Shown here: piece after piece, positions 8,343 to 17,201 of the stretch | How the letters are laid out: each line of letters begins with the position of its first letter | How positions within the stretch are numbered: position 1 is the first letter of the stretch | Source: UBA5951 sp009936885 | GTDB lineage: Bacteria; Pseudomonadota; Alphaproteobacteria; Puniceispirillales; Puniceispirillaceae | DNA length: 64,000 nt | Reading direction: 5' to 3' | Assembly: GCA_937996625.1 (NCBI GenBank) | Contig: CALKVA010000010.1 | Span: forward strand, 124,001-188,000 | The notes under the pieces: model-generated | The model's input: only the letters and a program-made list of their open reading frames with translations | What the model was told of the DNA's origin: nothing | Database searches by the model: none | Translations under genes and position numbers: made by a program

Positions 8343-9959
8343 ATGCATAATCTTAAGCAGTTGGGGCGTGATCTTCAGCAACCCGGCCGCTCTCCTGTAT
8401 ATGCTTCAAATGCGATGGTTAGTACTTCGCATCCATTATCTACCACTGCGGCCTTAGATGTGCTCAGAAAAGGGGGTAATGCGATGGATGCTGCTATTGC
8501 AGCTGTATCAGTTCAATGTGTGGTAGAGCCTTCCTCAACAAGCGTTGGTGGTGATTGCTTTTGTTTATATTTGCCAGCAGATAGCAAAACACCAGTTGCA
8601 ATAAATGGCTCTGGCCGTGCGCCAAAACGATTATCTGCTGACTGGCTCATTGCTAATGGTTTTGATACTATCCCGCAGCAATCACCACATTCCGTAACGG
8701 TTCCAACAGCGGTAGATGCGTGGGTGAATTTAAATAAGGATTATGGCAGTAAACCACTTGGAGACCTTTTTGAATATGCTATCGGGTATGCAAATGATGG
8801 ATATCCGGTCACGCAACGTGTTGCCTTTGATTTTAGCAACACATCCGAGTTGATAAAAGGAGATCAAGAATTATCAGATCTGTTTTTGGTAAAAGGAAAA
8901 ACATTGCCAATTGGTTTTCTCCATAAACAGCCAAATCTTGCAAAGACACTAGGTGAAATAGCCAAGAAGGGGAGGGAAGGTTTTTATTCTGGCTGGGTTG
9001 TTGATGATATTCTTACAAAATTAACAGCCCTTGGCGGCCTGCATCAAAAAGACGATTTCGATGTGGCCATTGCCAATTATGTAACGCCGATAAGTTCCGA
9101 ATTTAGAGGTCATAAAGTCTGGCAATGTCCTCCAAATGGTCAGGGTGTTATTGCGCTGCTTTTATTAAATATGGTCTCTGAGATAAGGTGCTTTGGCAAT
9201 GACCCTATTAATCTTGAGCGTATTCATTATGAAATTGAGGCTGGAAAACTTGCCTACCGCGATAGAGCTGCTATTCTTGCAGATCCAGAGTTTAGCACTG
9301 TGCCAGTCCAGCAATTATTATCACAAGAATATGCATCAGAACTGGTAAGCCAGATTAAAGCAGATAGGCCGATATCCCTGCTGCCACCTTCTTCCCTGCC
9401 ACGCCATTCAAGCACCGTTTACATTACTGTCATTGATAAGGATCGCAACGCTTGCTCACTTATAAATACAGTATATAACTCATTTGGCTCAGGGTTGCTT
9501 GCCCCCAAATCAGGCGTTTTGCTTCACAATAGAGGAATGGGATTTGTTCTCGAAGAGGGTCATCCAAACCGCCTAGAACCATCCAAACGCCCGTTGCATA
9601 CTATAATTCCAAGTATTGTAACCAAAGATGATAATCTTGTTATGTCCTTTGGCGTTATGGGGGGGGAATATCAGGCATTTGGACATATGCAGTTTCTATC
9701 TCGTTATTTTGATTATGGATTAGATATTCAAATGGCACAGGACAAACCGCGCTTCTTCCCAGATCCATTCTCTGATCAAATAGATCTTGAAACGAGTGTC
9801 CCGCAATCGATACAGCATGCGCTAGCAAATATGGGGCATAAAATCAGGCCGGCTAAAATACCGATAGGCGGCTCGCAAGCCATTTATCTAAACCGCGAAA
9901 CAAACGTCCTGAGCGCAGGTTCTGACCCTCGTAAAGATGGAATGGCGGCAGGTTTTTAG
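8343..9959 (+). CDS. Gamma-glutamyltransferase family protein (Ntn hydrolase)
   Basis: A 538-residue proenzyme of the gamma-glutamyltranspeptidase family. The N-terminal part has ALDVLRKGGNAMDAAIA and the substrate-contacting PSSTSVGGDCF. The predicted self-cleavage nucleophile is Thr358 in HSSTVYITVID, which aligns with the TTHxSVVD start of the small subunit, and the C-terminal FGVMGGEYQ replaces the usual GxxGG region. No clear signal peptide is seen, unlike periplasmic Ggt, so it may be cytoplasmic and act on gamma-glutamyl conjugates or as an acylase. It is the last gene of the deacetylase-amidase run. RBS AAAGGGG lies before the ATG. Confidence 0.88.
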   Translation: MHNLKQLGRDLQQPGRSPVYASNAMVSTSHPLSTTAALDVLRKGGNAMDAAIAAVSVQCVVEPSSTSVGGDCFCLYLPADSKTPVAINGSGRAPKRLSADWLIANGFDTIPQQSPHSVTVPTAVDAWVNLNKDYGSKPLGDLFEYAIGYANDGYPVTQRVAFDFSNTSELIKGDQELSDLFLVKGKTLPIGFLHKQPNLAKTLGEIAKKGREGFYSGWVVDDILTKLTALGGLHQKDDFDVAIANYVTPISSEFRGHKVWQCPPNGQGVIALLLLNMVSEIRCFGNDPINLERIHYEIEAGKLAYRDRAAILADPEFSTVPVQQLLSQEYASELVSQIKADRPISLLPPSSLPRHSSTVYITVIDKDRNACSLINTVYNSFGSGLLAPKSGVLLHNRGMGFVLEEGHPNRLEPSKRPLHTIIPSIVTKDDNLVMSFGVMGGEYQAFGHMQFLSRYFDYGLDIQMAQDKPRFFPDPFSDQIDLETSVPQSIQHALANMGHKIRPAKIPIGGSQAIYLNRETNVLSAGSDPRKDGMAAGF

Positions 9960-9979
9960 TCTTTTTCTGATTCCACTAG

Positions 9980-10561
9980 CTATTCTGCATCTGTGCCTGC
10001 ATTAAATTTGAACCCGACCTCTTTGAATTTTTCAACAAGGTTAGGCTCAACCGCATTTATTTTATCGGCAGCAGCTGGGGTAAAGGCAATATCATTCATA
10101 TCATGAACGCCGCCAGATATGATTACCTGAAGAAGGCCATCTGTCTCACCAGAATTTTTAAACGAACGGCACACACCAGGCGGGACAGAAATAGTATCGA
10201 ACTTTTCCAGAGTGACAGTGCCTGAACCATCGTCATTCCAGCACACATCAAACCTTCCTTCCAAAACAGTGAATGTTTCAACCGTATTAACATGATTATG
10301 CAAACCAGGGCCTTGACCAGGGGGGCATTTAGCAAGTGTCATCGTTATTCCACCTGCTCCAACTATTGGAGCACCTGAATTTATAGGCGTGCTACCCTCT
10401 TTAGGGTCAAGTCCAATCACAGATAAAAGCTGTCTCGCATAAACAACATCTCTTCCTTCTAAAGGGATATTGGTATCTTTCTGAATTGAAAGTGGCTTAA
10501 GGGTTTTAAATTTTGAAACTCTGTTGGCCATTTCCTCGTTGGTTATATGGGATGTTTTCAT
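9980..10561 (-). CDS. Cupin domain protein
   Basis: A 193-residue single-cupin protein. The first motif reads HNHVNTVETFTVLEGRFDV around residues 94-112 and the second SVPPGVCRSFKN around residues 139-150. The distal metal-ligand His of motif 2 is replaced (PPGVCRSF instead of PPGxxHxF), so metal binding may be incomplete. About 75 N-terminal residues precede the barrel. It converges with the gamma-glutamyltransferase gene and diverges from the FAH-family gene at 10735, whose promoter it probably shares. No specific function is recognised. Confidence 0.75.
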   Translation of the reverse strand: MKTSHITNEEMANRVSKFKTLKPLSIQKDTNIPLEGRDVVYARQLLSVIGLDPKEGSTPINSGAPIVGAGGITMTLAKCPPGQGPGLHNHVNTVETFTVLEGRFDVCWNDDGSGTVTLEKFDTISVPPGVCRSFKNSGETDGLLQVIISGGVHDMNDIAFTPAAADKINAVEPNLVEKFKEVGFKFNAGTDAE

Positions 10562-10734
10562 GACACGCTCGCTTTATCTACGATTAATAATTTGATTTTA
10601 TAATACATATTCTGAACGAAACTATCTGCTTATAGTTTGCTTTAATCTGTTTTGACAATAAACAGAAAATTAACTTTTATAAATAGGAACATTGACTATT
10701 ATACAAGCTGAGTGAAAAAATTAGGAGATTGAAA

Positions 10735-11577
10735 ATGAAGTTAGTTAGATTTGGTACGTCAGGGGATGAAAAGCCAGGAGTGATTGACGAGCATGGAAAA
10801 CTCCGTGATTTATCGGCATGTATGGATGATATAACTGCCCAAAATCTATCAGATGAGAAGCTGTTTGAGTTCTCAAAGATTAATCTGAACACACTGCCAA
10901 TTGTGGATAAGTCCACTCGGCTTGGCCCATGTGTGAGCGGGGTTGGCAAGTTTATCTGTATAGGACTTAATTATGCAGACCATGCAAAAGAAGCTGGCAT
11001 GGAAGTGCCTCCAGAGCCTGTTATTTTTATGAAGGCAACAAGCGCTATTTGCGGGCCAACAGACCCTATTTTACTGCCTCGCAGAAGTGTTAAAACTGAT
11101 TGGGAGGTTGAGTTGGCTGTAGTCATTGGCAAGAAAGCAAAATATGTGGAGCTCGAAGATGCGATGTCTTATGTTGCAGGATATGCGGCAAGTAACGATA
11201 TATCAGAGCGCACCTATCAGCTGGAGGGCTCAGGGCATTGGACGAAAGGGAAATCATGTGACAGTTTTGGTCCACTTGGTCCGTATCTCGTGACAAAAGA
11301 TGAAATCCCAGACCCGCAGAATTTATCTATGTGGTTGAGCGTAAATGGTCAAAAAATGCAGGATGGCTCAACTTCCACAATGGTATATGGAGTTGAGTTT
11401 CTGGTTCATTATATCAGTCAATTTATGAGCTTAATGCCGGGAGACATTATTTCCACCGGAACCCCGCCTGGTGTTGGGCTTGGCATGAAACCACCTGTTT
11501 ATCTAAAAGTAGGTGATATCGTAACGCTTGGCATTGAAGGTTTGGGAGAGCACAATCAAACTGTAATCGCTGAATAA
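10735..11577 (+). CDS. Fumarylacetoacetate hydrolase (FAH) family protein, ureidoglycolate-lyase/2-keto-acid hydrolase type
   Basis: A 280-residue protein. The ATG at 10735 follows AGGAG at 10723-10727; an in-frame TTG at 10729 is too close. The N-terminal cap is followed by the FAH barrel with GLNYADHAKEAG, then the metal-ligand region DWEVELAVVIG around residues 122-132, NDISERTYQ, and the closing GDIISTGTPPGVG near residue 240. This length and pattern are shared by ureidoglycolate lyases, 2-hydroxyhepta-diene-dioate isomerases and acylpyruvate hydrolases. The neighbouring PuuE-like gene would fit ureide breakdown, but that is only context. Confidence 0.88.
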   Translation: MKLVRFGTSGDEKPGVIDEHGKLRDLSACMDDITAQNLSDEKLFEFSKINLNTLPIVDKSTRLGPCVSGVGKFICIGLNYADHAKEAGMEVPPEPVIFMKATSAICGPTDPILLPRRSVKTDWEVELAVVIGKKAKYVELEDAMSYVAGYAASNDISERTYQLEGSGHWTKGKSCDSFGPLGPYLVTKDEIPDPQNLSMWLSVNGQKMQDGSTSTMVYGVEFLVHYISQFMSLMPGDIISTGTPPGVGLGMKPPVYLKVGDIVTLGIEGLGEHNQTVIAE

Positions 11578-11796
11578 GCATTTAAGTATAATTAGCGGTT
11601 ATAGAAAAAAGCGTGTTTTAGGCTAACCCTTGATAATTGCTTTAAATTAACAACTGTTTAGCTATTGAATTTTGAAAATAATTATACCACATCCATTTTG
11701 GTAGAGGTTAAACTGTGTACCGACGAATTTGAATTCGATTAAAATAGAAAAAATTCAGTAAATATATTTAGTTCTCTTAGGCTTGAAGGATAAAAG

Positions 11797-13545
11797 ATGG
11801 AAAGAAGATTGGCGACAATACTTGCATTAGATGTTGTAAATTTTAGCAAATTAATGGCAGAGGATGAAGTAAGAACACTGGAAAATCTTGGCACAGCGCG
11901 GGAGCTTATTGACGTTTCTATCGATGAATATGAGGGGCGCATATTTAACACAGCTGGAGATAGCGTTTTAGCTGAATTTTTTAGCCCCGTAAAGGCACTA
12001 GAGTGCGCAGTTAAAATACAGAATGCTACCAAGGTAAAAAATAGTGAACTAGCAGAAAATGATAAAATGGATTTTCGAATTGGGCTTAATATTGGCGATG
12101 TAATGGTTCAAGATAATAATTTATTTGGAGATTCTGTTAATATTGCAGCTCGATTAGAATCTCAGGCAATTTCTGGTGGAATTTGCATTTCACAGAGCGT
12201 TTTTGATATGGTGAGTATGAAAGTAAAGGTATCTTATGAAGATGCAGGCGAGCTTGAACTCAAAAATATTGGAAGACCAATAAAGGCCTATAATGTTCTA
12301 AAATGCAGGGGTGCGCAACGCGGTTTTATCAGTCCTGAAAGCAAGCCAAAAATAAAAATATCATTAAAAGAACCTGGGTCTTTGGCAGTACTTTTATTCA
12401 AGAATTTATCAAATGATGAGGAACAGGCGTATTTTTGTGAAGGCTTTTCAGAAGACCTAATTTCAGCTTTGTCACGATATAGAAAACTACTGGTTATTTC
12501 TAGTAATGCTAGTTTCTCCTACTCAGCAAAAGAAAAAAGCCATTCGGATATTGGAACTGAACTTGGAGTGAAATATTTGCTTGAAGGAAAAGTTCGCAAG
12601 CTTGGCAACCGTATGAGGATTAGCGCAAGTCTGTTATCCACAGAAACAGCAGAAACATTATGGTCTGATAATTTTGATACAAATATGGACGAGATTTTTG
12701 ATGTTCAAGATAGTCTGGTTGAAACCATTGTTTCGACGATTGTCGGTAATGTTGAGAGGGATGAAATTAAGAAAATTTCAAATGTAAAACCAGAAAATCT
12801 AAAAGCATATGATTTGGTTCTTCAAGGATTAGAGTATCACAGAAGAAGCTCTATCTCTGCTGAGAATAATAAAAAAGCGTTAAGCCTGTTTACGCAAGCA
12901 ACAGAATTAGATCCGTCTTATGCAAGAGCTTTTGCGTGGAGAACATGTTCGCTGGCGAATAACGCTGAGTGGTTTCAAGATGAAATGCCAGAAGGTTGGA
13001 TGCAAGATGCCTTTGCCTCTGTTAATAAAGCTATGGAACTGGACCCCAATGATCCAGAGGCACATCGTATTATGGGTGCGATTAAACTTATGTTTGAAGG
13101 AGATATGGAAAAGGCAATTTTCCACCATGAAAAGGCAATTGAGATTTGCCCGAGTGATACTTTTCACATTGCTAGATATGCGATATTACTATGTTACTTA
13201 GGGGAGCCTGATAGGGCGCTCGTGGAAATTGAACGTGCAATGAGGATTGACCCTTTCTGCTCCGAGCTTGTTCTAGAGACACATGGCATGTGCTATTATT
13301 TACTGGGTGAATATGAAAAGGCCATTTCAAGTTTTAAGAAGATGCAAATTGATACTCGGACAAGCCTTTTTTACAGAGCAGCGTGCCTTCAAAAAATAGA
13401 GCAAAAAGAACTTGCAAATAATGTTTTAGAACTTGCTTATAATGAGAGTGGCATGAGTATTGATAAATTCATTACTACGCAATTTTATCAAGATGAAGCG
13501 ATAAAAAACACGCTTACAACTGCCTTGGAAGAAATTACAGCTTGA
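11797..13545 (+). CDS. Class III adenylate/guanylate cyclase with FlgO-like and TPR domains
   Basis: A 582-residue soluble signalling protein. Residues 1-165 form a class III cyclase domain: metal Asp in ILALDVVNFS, second Asp in NTAGDSVLAEF, and LFGDSVNIAARLE holding the base-selecting Asp plus transition-state Asn and Arg. Residues about 195-330 match the FlgO-type domain found after such cyclases (LAVLLFKNLSNDEEQAYFCEGFSEDL, then YLLEGKVRKLGNRMRISASL). From about residue 345 TPR-like repeats follow (AYDLVLQGLEYH, ELDPSYARAFAWRT, ELDPNDPEAHRIMGAI, RIDPFCSELVLE). The product is probably cAMP. The ligand sensed through the C-terminal part is unknown. It converges with a second cyclase gene. 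Confidence 0.9.
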   Translation: MERRLATILALDVVNFSKLMAEDEVRTLENLGTARELIDVSIDEYEGRIFNTAGDSVLAEFFSPVKALECAVKIQNATKVKNSELAENDKMDFRIGLNIGDVMVQDNNLFGDSVNIAARLESQAISGGICISQSVFDMVSMKVKVSYEDAGELELKNIGRPIKAYNVLKCRGAQRGFISPESKPKIKISLKEPGSLAVLLFKNLSNDEEQAYFCEGFSEDLISALSRYRKLLVISSNASFSYSAKEKSHSDIGTELGVKYLLEGKVRKLGNRMRISASLLSTETAETLWSDNFDTNMDEIFDVQDSLVETIVSTIVGNVERDEIKKISNVKPENLKAYDLVLQGLEYHRRSSISAENNKKALSLFTQATELDPSYARAFAWRTCSLANNAEWFQDEMPEGWMQDAFASVNKAMELDPNDPEAHRIMGAIKLMFEGDMEKAIFHHEKAIEICPSDTFHIARYAILLCYLGEPDRALVEIERAMRIDPFCSELVLETHGMCYYLLGEYEKAISSFKKMQIDTRTSLFYRAACLQKIEQKELANNVLELAYNESGMSIDKFITTQFYQDEAIKNTLTTALEEITA

Positions 13546-13599
13546 TTTTTTAAGATTGTGAACGTGCAGTGATTTGGATACTTCTCGCTGATATGTTTT

Positions 13600-14568
13600 C
13601 TATCTTGATTGTTCAACTTGTTGTTTCATCTGCAGATATATCTTCTCAAGGTTTGTTAAATCATCTTCCCCGAAAGAGCTTGCATCTATTTCCAACTTTA
13701 AGTGGGTTGTATTTATTTTTAGCGGCGCCATTTCTGCTTGTTGCGCGCTTATAACCTCATAATATTTTACAGGGCGCGAAATTCCCTTGAGTTTTATTTC
13801 TCCAATCTCCTCTAATTTAAACAAATCTCGAACTAAAAGATATGTCTCCTCTGATACAATAATATTGTTGGGCTTAGCAGTGCTTTCCAATCTTGATGCC
13901 AGGTTCACAGGAGAGCCAATGACTGTATAATCCAGTCGATTATCAGAGCCAAAATTTCCCACCGTACAAAAACCAGTATTAATACCAATTCGTATGCTCA
14001 AAGAAGATTTTAAGCTGAAATTTTTGCCCCAGACATCAGTGAGTTCTCGCATTTTTTTTTGCATTTCAATCGCCATTTTAAGGCAGTTGCTTGCATCTTC
14101 TGCATAGCCATTGGATTCTGGATCACCGAAGAATATAAGAATAGCATCTCCAATATACTTATCAATCGTTCCACCATGTTTGAGTGCAATCGTTGACATT
14201 TCATTTAGGTAGAAATTTATAAGGCTTGTTAGTTCTTCTGATTCTAGGTGCTCTGTTATGTCAGTAAAGCCAACAATATCGGAAAAAAATATGGTTAGCT
14301 TCTTTCTTTGACTTGTAACATTGGCATCTTGATGACCTGAGAAAATTTGCTCATATATCTGCGGAGAGAGATATTTTGCTAATTTGGCAGAGAGCACTTC
14401 AAGCTCTGAAGATTTCTCTTGAGCTTCTTGTTTTGCTTCATCTGCAATTTTTTTTTGCTTTTCCAGCTGAGTAGATAATGACCTGCGTAAATTGGCTTCT
14501 AATTTTAATTTGGAATTTTCTTTTTTTAATTGGGCGAATGCTTCAGCAGTTAGCTCTATATCTGACAT
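13600..14568 (-). CDS. Class III adenylate/guanylate cyclase with N-terminal coiled coil
   Basis: A 322-residue protein from the ATG at 14568; a GTG at 14580 is also in frame. Residues about 8-65 are charged heptad-like sequence (LKKENSKLKLEANLRRSLSTQ) predicted to be a coiled coil, followed by the short linker LAKYLSPQIYEQIF typical of cyclase signalling helices. The catalytic domain shows FFSDIVGFTDITE (first Asp), IDKYIGDAILIFFG (substrate Lys and second Asp), and YTVIGSPVNLASRLE (Asn and Arg). The position after VIG that is often Asp is Ser here. It lacks membrane segments. It converges with the TPR-type cyclase 54 bases away and could integrate a different input. Confidence 0.9.
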   Translation of the reverse strand: MSDIELTAEAFAQLKKENSKLKLEANLRRSLSTQLEKQKKIADEAKQEAQEKSSELEVLSAKLAKYLSPQIYEQIFSGHQDANVTSQRKKLTIFFSDIVGFTDITEHLESEELTSLINFYLNEMSTIALKHGGTIDKYIGDAILIFFGDPESNGYAEDASNCLKMAIEMQKKMRELTDVWGKNFSLKSSLSIRIGINTGFCTVGNFGSDNRLDYTVIGSPVNLASRLESTAKPNNIIVSEETYLLVRDLFKLEEIGEIKLKGISRPVKYYEVISAQQAEMAPLKINTTHLKLEIDASSFGEDDLTNLEKIYLQMKQQVEQSR

Positions 14569-14716
14569 ATTTAATTCCACAATATTAACTATATAAATTT
14601 CTTAGAGTTCTCCCAATTATTTTGATGGTCCAACTTCTATCAGATGAGTATATTCCCAGCGCTTTTGACACGCAATGAAATCAGAACATCATTTCTAAAA
14701 AAATTAGCTTGGATAG

Positions 14717-14752
14717 CCAGATTAGTTTGACCCACCAGATTGGTTTGACCCA
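14717..14752. repeat. Tandem direct repeat of 18 bp, two copies
   Basis: Two adjacent copies, 14717-14734 and 14735-14752, read CCAGATTAGTTTGACCCA and CCAGATTGGTTTGACCCA, differing at one base. They lie in the divergent region between the coiled-coil cyclase and the membrane-anchored protein, about 54 bases before the start of the latter. A protein-binding site or a simple local duplication are both possible. Confidence 0.6.
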
Positions 14753-14805
14753 AATGAATAATAATGCCAATCTTTATGTGATACTTGATTGGTGGAAATG
14801 TTCTC

Positions 14806-16506
14806 TTGAAAAAACCTCTAATATTAATCTTACTAATAGCGGCCCTTCTTGGTAGCGGGTATGTTTTGGTGCCCTTACTGTTAAAGCAAAATGCGATTGA
14901 AGCAATAGAAAAGCTTAACCAGACATCACAATCAATATTTGCTGATTCCCAGATAACTTATGATGATATTAGGGTAAATATATTTAGACGCTCAGCAATT
15001 CTCGAAAATCCTGTTTATCATTTCGCTGGCAAGCAAATATTAGTAGCAGATGAGATTGAAATTGCGGGTGGCTCCGACAAATTAGAATATGCTGACATAT
15101 CAAATATGGAAATGACATTTTCATATAATGATTTGCTCTTTGCACTAACAGCATCACATCTTCAAATTGAAGAATTAAGTTTGGATTTAGAGGATACTTT
15201 ATTATCTATCGATGATAGCGCATTTAAAACGATCCTCTCAATATCACAAGCATTACATATCGGTAAGTTTGAGGCTGAAGAATTTTTGCTTAACGCTCAA
15301 GGGAACTCGCAGGACAATGTGATAATCGCTTCTGGTAATCTATTGGTTGCTGGGGTTGAAAACGCTAATGCAGAGCACGTAAATATTGATGGTTCAATCA
15401 TAGATGATAGTAGAATCCTTGCTAGTGAACGCTATCAATTTGAAGCTGGTCAAGTCGAGTTATCAGACCTGGATTTAGAGTCTGTCATTGCAGCTATTTA
15501 TTCAAATGAAACTGAAATTATGCTTCACATTAATCGTGCATTTGGTATTTCGAAAATGAATGTTAAAGACGTTCTGTTTCTATTACCAGAAGGCGAAATT
15601 AAAACCGTCATAAAAGAAGGTAAATTAGAAATTGATGAGAATATCGTTGAGGCGTTATTAATTGAGGGGTTTGAATTTGAAGTAAAACCTGAAGAAACAA
15701 ATATAACGATAGCTGAATTTCATGTTGAAGGGTTAGATTTAGTTATTGATTTTAGCTCACAAGAAGCTGTTTACCAAAATGCATCCCAGCTTTTTGGTAT
15801 AAATGCTCTGGGCGTCACAGATGTTGCTATTTTGTCTGAGGGCTTCCCAATTTATGTAGCAGAGCTTCGAATGTCGGATATAGTCACTGATTCAGGCGTA
15901 ATAATAAGCGGCAATAGTATGTTGTCTGAACTTGAAATACCAATATCTGCTGTTAAGAATTTTAATAATGCGACAGCTGAAAAGATTCGCAAGGGTGTCG
16001 GATCAGATAATCTAAAGGCGAGTTTCAAAAACGAATATAATTATGAAATAGATGAAAAACACTATAGCAATTTTATCGCGTTAGAGCTTGATGGCCTAGC
16101 TGAGTTGGATATTAATCTAGAATTTAGCTCTTTAAATTTGGATTTTATGAAAGAGGGGGGTGGCAATCCCTCTATGGCCTTGTTAGCTAATTCGGCGAAG
16201 GAGATTGTGTTAGAACAAGTTCAATTTGAATATAGGGATTTTGAATTAGCAAATATCCTATTTGAGACTTATCCAAAAATTGGGCAGGGTATAGATTTGC
16301 TTGAGATTCAAGCGTCCTTAATGCTTCTTCAATATCCAGAACAGCAACAGGCACTGATAACTGCGTTAAATGATTTTCAGAGAGAGAAGAATAGATTAGG
16401 ATTTTCTGTTGATGCTATAAAAGAATTAAAAATCTCCAGTATTCCTGGATTATTTGTATCTGGCCGCTTGGCAGAGCATGCATTGATTGATTTTTATGGA
16501 GAGTAG
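14806..16506 (+). CDS. Membrane-anchored periplasmic protein of unknown function
   Basis: A 566-residue protein if translation starts at the TTG at 14806, which has GGTGGA about ten bases upstream and gives KKPLILILLIAALLGSGYVLV directly after the start; a TTG at 14785 is the alternative. This single hydrophobic helix (about residues 3-23) is likely an uncleaved anchor or signal. The rest is an acidic, beta-rich sequence with repeated statements of the type ADEIEIAGG, LSDLDLESV and VADVAILSEG, which is reminiscent of AsmA-like or DUF945-like periplasmic proteins. I do not recognise a family with certainty. It stands alone, divergent from the cyclase. Confidence 0.7.
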   Translation: MKKPLILILLIAALLGSGYVLVPLLLKQNAIEAIEKLNQTSQSIFADSQITYDDIRVNIFRRSAILENPVYHFAGKQILVADEIEIAGGSDKLEYADISNMEMTFSYNDLLFALTASHLQIEELSLDLEDTLLSIDDSAFKTILSISQALHIGKFEAEEFLLNAQGNSQDNVIIASGNLLVAGVENANAEHVNIDGSIIDDSRILASERYQFEAGQVELSDLDLESVIAAIYSNETEIMLHINRAFGISKMNVKDVLFLLPEGEIKTVIKEGKLEIDENIVEALLIEGFEFEVKPEETNITIAEFHVEGLDLVIDFSSQEAVYQNASQLFGINALGVTDVAILSEGFPIYVAELRMSDIVTDSGVIISGNSMLSELEIPISAVKNFNNATAEKIRKGVGSDNLKASFKNEYNYEIDEKHYSNFIALELDGLAELDINLEFSSLNLDFMKEGGGNPSMALLANSAKEIVLEQVQFEYRDFELANILFETYPKIGQGIDLLEIQASLMLLQYPEQQQALITALNDFQREKNRLGFSVDAIKELKISSIPGLFVSGRLAEHALIDFYGE

Positions 16507-16582
16507 TATCATTGTTAAATACATTAAATGTTCGTTTTTTTAAGAATTCACTAGCAGAAAAGTAACCTCAAAATTAGGGGTT

Positions 16583-17023
16583 CTATGATTGCTGGATTAA
16601 TTTCTCAAGCGCGTTCAAAAAACGAGATTTATCCGACTTCGAAAATTGTTTATGATTTTGTTTGGCAAACGGATCTGCAGATCTTAAATCAGTCATTAGA
16701 TCGCGCATAGCCAGCATATTTCCAACATTATTTTCTGTTATTATTTCTCCATTATGCTTTATAGCGCTCCCGCCATTTTCAATAACACGGGCAGCTAGCG
16801 GAATATCAGCAGTTACAACAATATCACCAGCGATAATGGCATTTGCAATATATTTATCAGCTTCATCAGGTCCTTTATCAACCACAATTATGTGCATAAT
16901 TGGATTTTGAGAAGGTCTTATACCGCCATTGCTCACAATGATTACATTTATTCCGTGGCGTGTGGCTACTTGCTCAACTTCTTTTTTTACCGGACAAGCA
17001 TCTGCATCTACATATATTTGCAC
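16583..17023 (-). CDS. YaiI/YqxD family protein (UPF0178, DUF188)
   Basis: A 146-residue protein, full length for the family. It begins MQIYVDADACPVKKEVEQVA, with the conserved YVDADACPVK signature, and continues with VSNGG, DEADKYIANAI, VTADIPLAARVI and the KHNGEIITENNVG segment. The family has a PIN-like nuclease fold with acidic residues (DAD, DEAD, TAD) that could hold metal; no biochemical role is established. It converges with the membrane-anchored protein gene. Confidence 0.92.
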   Translation of the reverse strand: MQIYVDADACPVKKEVEQVATRHGINVIIVSNGGIRPSQNPIMHIIVVDKGPDEADKYIANAIIAGDIVVTADIPLAARVIENGGSAIKHNGEIITENNVGNMLAMRDLMTDLRSADPFAKQNHKQFSKSDKSRFLNALEKLIQQS

Positions 17024-17201
17024 GCGTATTTACACCTTTTTGTTTATAATAGGCTATCATTAATAGAATGTTTTTATAATTCATATGATAGGTAGTGATA
17101 GCTCAGTGACAGATCATAATTATAGTGACAAATATTTTATTTAATAATAAATTCGTGTTTAAAAATTTTTAAATTCGACAAAAAAATTTCTATATCGTAA
17201 A

